In this document: positions 56,244 to 64,000 of the stretch, piece after piece | How positions within the stretch are numbered: the stretch's first letter is position 1 | Layout of the letters: the number at the start of each line of letters is the position of its first letter | Source: Homarus americanus | Lineage: Eukaryota; Arthropoda; Malacostraca; Decapoda; Nephropidae | Length of the DNA stretch: 64,000 nucleotides | Direction: 5' to 3' | NCBI RefSeq assembly: GCF_018991925.1 | Contig: NW_024751680.1 | Span: forward strand, 89,501-153,500 | Notes under the pieces: generated by a model | Seen by the model: the letters and a program-made list of their open reading frames with translations, nothing else | The model's database searches: none | Told to the model about the DNA's origin: nothing | Program-made: the position numbers and the translations under genes

Positions 56244-56593
56244 TCACCTGAAGATTAAGCACTCTAGCTTATTTCACCTGATAGTTAATTACCATAAAGT
56301 TAAGATAACCTAAATTTTATATGACCTGACCTGACCTGACCTGACCTAATCAAGCCTAACGTAATCTAACCTTATTTAATGTAATGTAACCTTACTTTAT
56401 CCAATCTAATCTAACCTATCCTTATCTAACCTAACCTAACCTAACCTAACCTAACCCTACCCTACCCTACCCTACCCTACCCTACCCTACCCTACCCTAC
56501 CCTACCCTACCCTACCCTACCCCCCCCAAGGTAACGTAAGGGGTTTTTAATCATCAGATGTGAAATAATTTAGGTTGCTTAATCTTGAAGTGA
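56244..56593. mobile_element. TTAGG-core foldback family member with several pentamer variants (350 bp)
   Basis: Left TCACCTGAAGATTAAGCACT, CTAGCTTATTTCACCTGATA. Right GGGGTTTTTAATCATCAGAT, GTGAAATAATTTAGGTTGCT, TAATCTTGAAGTGA. The core contains a CCTGA run (56326-56345), a CCTAA run (about 56420-56453) and about 14 CCCTA units (56453-56522). Confidence 0.8.
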
Positions 56594-56599
56594 TCCAAG

Positions 56600-57336
56600 T
56601 ATTTTACAATGAAGCTTCCACTTAACCCCCAACTGAGGCTCATTTATCTCTCTGATTCCTTCCTGCTTTAATTTACGTATTATAAAACGAGTCTTCCATC
56701 TTTTATAATCCTCATGGTAGATGTTTTTTCTTTACAATATATAAAATGTTTGTGGGCTCATTTATAGAATATTTATGTATATACAGTTTACAGTATGTAT
56801 ATAAATTAATTTGTATATTTTAAGTATATTTATTATATTTATGTATTTTGAGTATAGTTTTGTTTCATTATTTTTATTTAAGGTGGATAGGGTGGGACGT
56901 AAGTAAATATTATAATGCTATATATAATTTAATGGCGTTTGTATTTACAGTGAGGTGACATAATCTTCTTTTTTATATGATGGAATTTTGTTTTCATAGC
57001 GTGGGATTATATATTTTAAAATGTTTTTATCTTTTATGTGGAATATATGATTCGACTTTATTAAAAGGAGAAGAGTATAATTTTATCTGTTTTAAACCAT
57101 GCGAGTATAAATATTTTTTTCCCAGGAAGGATATAATGATTTTATTTATTTTTATTAATTTATTTTTAACAAGATACAATATTCATTTTTGTTTTTATAG
57201 TTGGAATATATTATTTTTTTTAGCTAAGAATATTTATAAGTGTATATTTTTTTTTAATGGGGGAATGTGATTTATTTTTTAAAGAGGAAGAATATTTATT
57301 TTTCTCTCTGGTTCTCGTGAAGTTTAAGAACCAAGA
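56600..57336. other. Gene-free, very AT-rich stretch
   Basis: T-rich plus strand; the open frame at 56977-57270 is Phe/Ile/Tyr-rich by composition and shows no domain. Confidence 0.55.
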
Positions 57337-57700
57337 GATATTTTACCTAATGATTAAATATTCTAAGTCTCTAACGTTTAATGGAGGGTTAGGTTAGGTT
57401 AGGTTAGGTTTGGTTAGGTTTGGTTAGGTTAGGTTAGGTTGGGTTGGGTTGGGTTGGGTTGGGTTGGGTTGGGTTGGGTTGGGTTAGGTTAGGTTAGGTT
57501 AGGTTAGGTTAGGTTAGGTTTGGTTAGGTTAGGTTAGGTTAGATTAGGTTAGGTTAGGTTAGATTAGGTTAGGTTTGGTTTGATTAGGTTTGACAAGGTT
57601 AGATTTGGTTAGATTAGGTTTGACTAGGTTAGATTTGCTTTGGTTTGCATTTGCTAGGTTTGGTTAAGTTAGGTTAGGTTTGGTTGAATTGGTTTAGGCG
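57337..57700. repeat. TTAGG/GGGTT pentamer array, probable eroded foldback member
   Basis: GGTTA units from 57386, a block of about 12 GGGTT units (57429-57485), then GGTTA and TTTGGTTA variants to about 57690. TTTTACCTAATGATTAAATA at 57342 resembles an inner family end; the right end is not recognisable. Confidence 0.7.
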
Positions 57701-58460
57701 GATTAATATATACCACTAATTACAGTACACGTTTTAACAATATTATACAAGTTGTTTAAAAAAAAAATTACAACTGTACTTTAATGTAAACAGAGAAGAA
57801 ACTTTTATATGTAAAATTATTTATTATCAAAACCTAAAACTGACCATGGAACTAAATTTCCTCAGTAGACAAAAACAAGATTTGTAATATAAAAGGCTTA
57901 TCTGTGTATAGAAATTCAAACTTAATTACCATTGGATATTTTCAGGTACAATACTATTTATATTAAAAAAAATCCTAATCACACTAACGGGATTAAATTT
58001 TTATACTACTTTATATAAATTACTACATTTAATTAGTTTTTAAAGGAAATCTAATTTATTTTTATTAGAATTCTGAATTCTTGTTAATATCGCTCTCAAC
58101 GATTTGCTATTTACATTAGCACACGACGAGAATATTTTATCTCCAGTATTTATGCATGAACGTGTTTACTGTGCTCGTCCAGGTATACACTCGTTAACAT
58201 ATGTGTATTACGATTTACGAGTCATGTTTACATAGATATGGTTTGTAAACAGATGGGAGGGGGGGGGGTGTTTATCGACCCTCCCAGCTGTTGCATTACC
58301 GCCGGGGACCACATCATAAACCCAACGTCACCCATTCATAACCATTATCTTATCTGCCCATTACTATATCTATAATTATCTCTTTATCCTTCTCTATAAT
58401 TACCTCTTTATCTTAATTATATGATTCTTGTTAAGTATGGGTATAATGATACTTGGAATA
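57701..58460. other. Gene-free AT-rich stretch
   Basis: Nothing supported beyond a G-run at 58258-58268. Confidence 0.5.
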
Positions 58461-58494
58461 GGAGTATAAATGGTCGCTTATAATAATTCCGTGT

Positions 58495-58625
58495 ATATAA
58501 TATTAACCGATTCTCTATAATTCACCCCGTATGTATATAATATTAACCGATTCTCTATAATTCACCCCGTATGTATATAATATTAACCGATTCTCTATAA
58601 TTCACCCCGTATGTATATAATATTA
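58495..58625. repeat. 40-bp minisatellite, 3+ identical copies
   Basis: TATTAACCGATTCTCTATAA, TTCACCCCGTATGTATATAA repeats from 58501 with perfect copies at 58541 and 58581. Confidence 0.97.
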
Positions 58626-58799
58626 AGGTGCGCTGCGGTGGTAATGAATTTTTTTTGGTTACCCAGATATTCAGAATGTGTTTTCGGTAAGGGTTAAAAA
58701 AAAAAATATATATATATAGTCTATGCTGCGTTTAATAGGGTCGTTATTTATTAGGGAGCTCTTGAAGTGGTTAGTCTGCCGGGGATGGATGAGAGCCAG

Positions 58800-58977
58800 G
58801 GAGAGGATAGATGGATAGATTGACAGACAGATAGACAGACAGACAGACAGGATAGATAGATAGATAGATAGGCTGGTAGACAGACAGACAGACAGACAGG
58901 ATAGATAGATAGATGGATAGGATGGCAGACAGACAGGATAGATAGATATATAGATAGATAGGATGGCAGACAGACAG

Positions 58978-59026
<49 letters not shown>

Positions 59027-59100
59027 GATGGCAGACAGACAGGATAGATAGATAGATAGATAGGATGGCAGACAGACAGGATCGATAGATAGATAGATAC
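58800..59100. repeat. (GATA)n/(GACA)n compound tetranucleotide array
   Basis: Blocks GGATAGATAGATA and GGCAGACAGACA alternate about six times with a period of roughly 50-60 bp. Confidence 0.95.
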
Positions 59101-59366
59101 TTGGGTTTAAGTATGATAATAAGTAATAGTAAAATATATATATACACACACAGTCGAGTCTCAGTGTATTACCATCGCTATTTTGTTCGCCATCTACTTA
59201 AAGTATTTAATTTTTTTTTTATTCATTCTCCCATACACAGGTTCAGAATCCAAATTGTGTATAGAAGTTGTGTATAGTTGTATGAAGTAGTCAGAGTGCA
59301 TTTATTTTACTGGGAAGCATTAAGATTGAACCAGTTAAATACATTCACACAATCCCTAATTTATGA

Positions 59367-59560
59367 CCCTCTCAGAAATCCGGACTTACAAGCCTCTCAG
59401 AAATCCGGACTTAAAAAACCTCTCAGAAATCCGGACTTAACAGACTCTCTCAGAAATCCGGAATCCAGACTTACAAGCCTCTAAGGAATCGGACTCTTGA
59501 AACCCTCTCAAAAATTCCGTTCTTACTCTCAGAAATCCGAACTTACGGGCGTCTAAAAAA
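59367..59560. repeat. About 20-bp minisatellite CTCTCAGAAATCCGGACTTA
   Basis: Around eight units, the later ones diverged (CTAAGGAATCGGACT, CTCAAAAATTCCGTTCTTA). Confidence 0.9.
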
Positions 59561-60469
59561 AAAAAAAAAACTCCGGATTTACGAGCATCTAAAAAAAATT
59601 CCAGACCACCCTGAGTGATTTTAATGTGGGTGAAAATGACCAAACTATTTTTCTGGAAAAGCTCGACGTTCCAGTGACAACAGAGCCTCGACCAATCACT
59701 GTCTCGTTAATAATACCTGAGTGTTGGACGTCTTGTCTCCCGGCGTACGTAAATCCTTCTTTTCTTTGGTTGGTCTTTCAATACTTTTTTGCCTGGCCCA
59801 ATTGCTGCCTCTCCAGACGACCTGTGACGTGGGGGTAGGGAGGGGGTGGGGAGGGGGTGGGGATGGGGGGAGATAGCTTGCGTCTTGTGCATTCCTTATT
59901 TTTTTCTTTCCTTCCTTCCTTCCTTCCTTCCATTTTTCCTTCCTCCCTTCCTTCCCTCCTTTTTGCCTTCCTTCCTTCCTTTTTACTTATTATTCCTTCG
60001 ACTTCTTTTTCTTTCTTATCATCTTCTTACTTCTTCTCTTAACTCTTTTCTCGTCATTATCTCCGCATTTCTTTTGTTTCTCTTCTTTTCCTGTCTCCTT
60101 TTTCTTATTCTTTAATTACTTTCCGTCTCTTTCTCCCCTTTTTTCCTCTTCCTTCCCATTTCCTCTTCATCCATTCCCCTCCTCTTTATCATCCCACATC
60201 ATCGTCTTCCTCCCCATCCTCCTCCAGTCCTCCTAAGGAAAGAGGGAGGGAAGGAAGGGGGGTCAGGGAGAAGGGGGAGAGGAGATGGGGAGAAGGGGAG
60301 AAGGGGAGGGTCTGGTTTATGAAGTCAGCCACCCTGGACTCGAGATATCTCCTCCTTTTCAAAAAATCACGGGGCAAATCGCTTCCCGTCCCAGGCTAGA
60401 ATTTCAATGAATATTATGAAGTAAATTTAAATTGAATGTGGACCAAGGGAAGTATTCTGGGCACACCAC

Positions 60470-60511
<42 letters not shown>

Positions 60512-61067
60512 TATGAACGTCGTGAATCCGCCAACTTTTTAAAAGTCTCCAACCCGTACGACTTTTTTTTTTTTTTATTTATTTTCTCACATTCTTCTTC
60601 CTCTTTCTCTCCTCGTCCCGTCTCTTCTTCCTTCTCATCCTCTCCATCTTCTCTCCTACGTTATAAAGCCCAGGATAAATTCGTAAAGGCATCTAGATCA
60701 ACCCCGACCCGATTCAGTCCCAACGCAACAGTACTTATTTCACGGGGTATTTAAATTATTTATTCTACGAGTTACTCATTTGTCTTGGTATAATATATTT
60801 TACTGGGTATTTATTTCACGACACCAGAATGGCTACTTCAAGTCACCGGCCGTCACCTAGACAGTATTGTGTTTAACTTTATTTTTCTGTTCCCTCAAAT
60901 AATTTCTCATTTCCCTTCTTTTCCTTTACTGTTCCACTTCTTCTGCTTCTTCTTCTCCATAGATTCTTAAAACTGACTACTCTTCATATCTTCCAATTTA
61001 TCTTCGTCCTCTTCCTTCTATAACTTAAAAGTATAATTTAATTAGTACATAGTCATCTTATTTACTT

Positions 61068-61100
<33 letters not shown>

Positions 61101-62340
61101 AGTCACCTTCATCTTTAAGCGTTCAATTCGTGGCGCTCGAACAATACGGCAAAATACCTAACCTCCTCATCAGCCATTAACAGCCATCGTCACCTCCACC
61201 TGCTGCCTCGCTGAGTAACGTGGCTTAGTGGCTACAAAGTTCACACCTCAGTCTCAGCAACTCACGAGGTGTAGATATAGGCCTTGTGAACCTCCAATGT
61301 ATTTATCAACTGAAACTCAAATTACATGACTTGACTGACCACGAATTACTGTGTGCGTCAATTTAAAGGTTTGTCCTCGTTCTGTATTGGTCCATTATTA
61401 TTATTAGAGTTGCCACAACAAACTTATTGCGAGAAAAAGAAAACGTCTGGAGTGAGGGTAGACTATACTGTTTATTGACCTAGTTTGTAAAGCATTATTA
61501 TAGAAGATATTGATAGCTTCTTTATGAAACTTGCATTATAAGTAATGAATGAGTATTAAACGGAAATATTTAATGTTTTATACTCTATCCTTGGTGCAAA
61601 CAAAAAATAATAATAATTATATCTTGGGAGCATAAATGCCAATTAATTTTCTTGGAAATATTGGGTTAAACTATAACAATAAACGTTTGTTCGCGCATAC
61701 AGTCCATCAAAAGACCAAAGTTATGCTGTATAAACGTTTTCCCGCCTCGATCGAGACATTGAATATGGAAAGTATTTGTTTACATATTCAGTAAAGACGT
61801 GAATATGATGAGGATGAATATTTAAATTCATATTAGTTATTCGATACTCATGTCAGCTTAACACAGTTAATGTATACTTATTCGTTTTGACGCCCGATTA
61901 TAAATCTGTAAATTATTCCTGAATGTCTCTCAGCGATAATCTGGTATGTCTCATTACTTCGTTTAGGATATATTAATATTTTAACTACATGACTTGTTCT
62001 TACAATATTCTTATGAAAAAAAAATGTTTTAGCGTTAATTAATTTATTTTTTGTTGTTTCATAATCTTGTGTTCACCTCGAAAAAAAGCAATTTATTATT
62101 CTGAAGATTAATAACAGTTTATAGTTGATGAAACTTGTCCAGTAAAAGTGTCGAGGAGGACGTCATCTAGTACTCTTGTTTCATGGAGTTTTGCTTGTGT
62201 GTTAATGTGAACTTGAGAATAATGTTACAGTAGTATGACCATACGAGGCTAGAGTGATCACATATGTTTACTGTCAGGTCAGAGACTACGGGAGTATAAT
62301 ATTATTTCTGACAGTCGACGAAACGAACCAACTACATTAA
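59561..62340. other. Gene-free right flank
   Basis: It holds CT-rich tracts (59905-60240), a (CT)n run at 60473-60507 and a (GT)n run at 61070-61099. No exon is supported. Confidence 0.55.
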
Positions 62341-62341
62341 C

Positions 62342-62466
62342 CTTACCTTACCTTACCTTACCAACTTAAATGATGGTTTAACCCTTTGAGGATGATGGTT
62401 TAACAGCTTTAGAATGATGGTTTAACCCTTTGAGGATGATGGTTTAACAGCTTCAGAATGATCTAA
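62342..62466. repeat. ACCTT run and GATGGTTTAAC repeat
   Basis: CCTTACCTTACCTTACC is followed by three units of GATGGTTTAACCCTTTGAGG and GATGGTTTAACAGCTT(T/C)AGAA. It is similar to the start of the array at 41470. Confidence 0.8.
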
Positions 62467-62601
62467 TTACAGATGGACAATGGTTAAACTCCATAAAGTT
62501 AATAGTTTAAACCATGGTCTTCAGTGGGTTAACTTTGCATCAAGCGTCTTTACCTGCTACAAATGAAGGTGACCAGGTGTAACGTTCTCGTGTACCTGCA
62601 G

Positions 62602-62836
62602 AGAGCGTGTTGACAGGTGCCCTTCTCAACTCCACGCCCACCAACTCCTCCCACGTCATTACTACTGCCGAAGGTGCTCAGGGACCGCCGCCTCTCCTCC
62701 TAATTCCACCGGCGTCATCCCAGCAGCAGCAGACACCTTACCTACTTAGTTCTTCTGCTGTTCCTCCTGTCGACCTTTTTGCTGTTACTACTGCGGCTTC
62801 TGGTGTCACGTCATGTCTACTGCTAATGATAAAAAG
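62602..62836 (+). CDS. Candidate internal coding exon, gene unassigned
   Basis: It is bordered by CGTGTACCTGCAG (acceptor, ends 62601) and AAAAAG|GTCAGT (donor at 62837). Only one frame is open across the 235 nt; the other two contain stops. The product (about 78 residues) is Ser/Thr/Pro-rich with N-S-T and N-S-S sequons, a P-P-P-L-L-L-I-P-P segment and Q-Q-Q-Q, ending M-I-K-R. It ends in phase 2. It is GC-richer than its AT-rich flanks, as the certain exons are. No domain is recognised and no partner exon is visible. The window's right edge is 1.2 kb away, so the gene may continue beyond it. It could equally be an alternative distal exon of the TIS11-like locus. Confidence 0.45.
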
Positions 62837-62844
62837 GTCAGTTT

Positions 62845-64000
62845 TGTGTGTGTGTGTGTGTGTGTGTGCGTGTTTATCCTGGCAGCTTGAGTGGGGTATA
62901 TTCCCGAAGCACTAAAAGCATTGGTATTTTATCATCCTATTTCTATATTTGTCGTAATAAGGTAGAACTCTTTTACTCTCGCTCCTATAATCATGTTACA
63001 GTAAAATTGGTTTTGGTATCCTGGCTTAAATGACCTGAAGGATGAATGTGTGTTCTTTTTTTTTTTCTAAGTGTAATCTAAACATTCTACACGTCTTACA
63101 GAATTATTCATTAACATTCTCTATTATTCCTCCTTCTCCTCTCTTTTATCTGATGTTTCCCTATACCTTCATCCACCCCGTATAAAGAAGTGGTTGAGTT
63201 ACATATTCAAGAATAACTAAAGAATTATAGTATACAAGAATTAGTTACTTTTACACCTTTGTTGGTGAGACTGGGGGGGATAATTTCGTATGATGTCTGT
63301 AGTTCACCCTGGCGTCTTGACATGGGATGTTTGTTGGCACACACGACTGGGGTTCGTACATAAGTGGATCCAAACCACTTGTATAGTCAAGGGTTCGAAA
63401 AGTCAACGTGAACAAGGAAGAGCAAGAGTAACGGTGCATCTCCGAGGTGGAAAATATTCAGCAAGGTAAGAGTTTAAACCTTCCGTGGCAGTAATTAGCA
63501 GTAGAGACGAGAGCCAACCTACCTGGGAGTGGTGACAGGTGCGGTAGAACCAGGTGAATAATCTTACCTCCCATCCCTCAGGTCTGGTACATCTATAATC
63601 ACTTGTTTGATGTGTTCTAGATAATCTATTTCTCTTGGGTAGTTTAAATACATTAACTGTGTGGGTTTTTTTTTTTTATTGTTTTGAGATATGTTGTGTT
63701 TGAGATATAGTAATAGGTAATAGGATTTTGATTTAGTCGTGTGTAGTGATGTTATGGTCAGTCGGTCGTCTTGTTCGCTCGTTCAAGATGTTTACGTTTC
63801 TTCTTTTTTTTTAGTTTTTTTTAAGAAATTTTGGTCTATTCTTTTACAATTTGTTCGGAATTTTTCGTATTTCAATTTTTGCCCGACGTCGGTGTATAAT
63901 ATTCAACACAGCGATCATTGATAATAATACGTGGTAGACACCTTTAATATTTATACCAAGACTCAATAACATGTTGTTGGTGCTATAATGCATTATTACA
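62845..64000. other. Right edge, no gene seen
   Basis: A (GT)n run at 62845-62868 follows the candidate exon directly. The rest is AT-rich with no supported feature. Confidence 0.5.

Noticed and set aside
58671..59149. Minus-strand frames of Ile/Tyr/Leu/Ser resembling a membrane protein
   Set aside because: They are translations of GATA/GACA tetranucleotide repeats.

Overview
This window looks like nuclear DNA of an arthropod, most likely a decapod crustacean. The evidence is interstitial (TTAGG)n arrays (the arthropod telomere pentamer), very abundant simple repeats and minisatellites, non-LTR retrotransposon remnants with (TAA)n tails, a tRNA-Val-like SINE, an interspersed repeat with a TTCTTATGTTC-type 3' end that I recall from decapod genomes, and gene exons separated by introns with GT-AG borders. 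There are no operons and no prokaryotic signals.

One protein-coding gene can be followed with confidence. It is a plus-strand tristetraprolin/TIS11-family gene with coding exons at 27335-27759, 30429-30603 and 42900-44324. The phases match exactly (425 + 175 + 1425 nt), giving a 674-residue model. Unlike the usual family member it carries two TTP-type tandem CCCH domains, four fingers in all. Fingers 1 and 2 are built by exons 1 and 2, and fingers 3 and 4 lie at the very C-terminus in the last exon. The 3' UTR contains TTP-type AU-rich elements (TATTTAT), suggesting self-regulation. The first intron opens with a 41-bp tandem array that repeats the exon end and its 5' splice site ten times. 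The second intron (12.3 kb) opens with 2.2 kb of G-rich repeat. Two orphan exon candidates (18378-18550 and 62602-62836) are each open in one frame only and have splice borders, but cannot be assigned to a gene.

Layout. 1-14.7 kb: AT-rich, gene-free, with layered transposon debris: foldback elements at 1.65 and 2.06-2.66 kb, a hAT-like MITE at 3.25-3.75 kb, a Harbinger-like element with a MADF fragment at 3.79-4.35 kb, and two LINE C-terminal relics at 7.2 and 8.2 kb. 14.7-18.1 kb: a 25-bp minisatellite. 18.1-27.3 kb: an orphan exon, a cluster of CCAAT and CRE motifs, a hAT transposase relic and LINE relics. 27.3-44.8 kb: the TIS11-like gene, its introns packed with minisatellites. 44.8-64 kb: gene-poor flank with LINE relics, a 2.35-kb 20-bp satellite at 53.5-55.9 kb and a second orphan exon.

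The best candidate for something undescribed is a dispersed palindromic element family. Its ends read TCACCTGAAGATTAG...CAGCTTATTTC and its core is made of TTAGG-type pentamers. At least eight full or partial copies lie between 30 and 57 kb. It would offer a transposition- or foldback-based explanation for interstitial telomere-like arrays in this genome.
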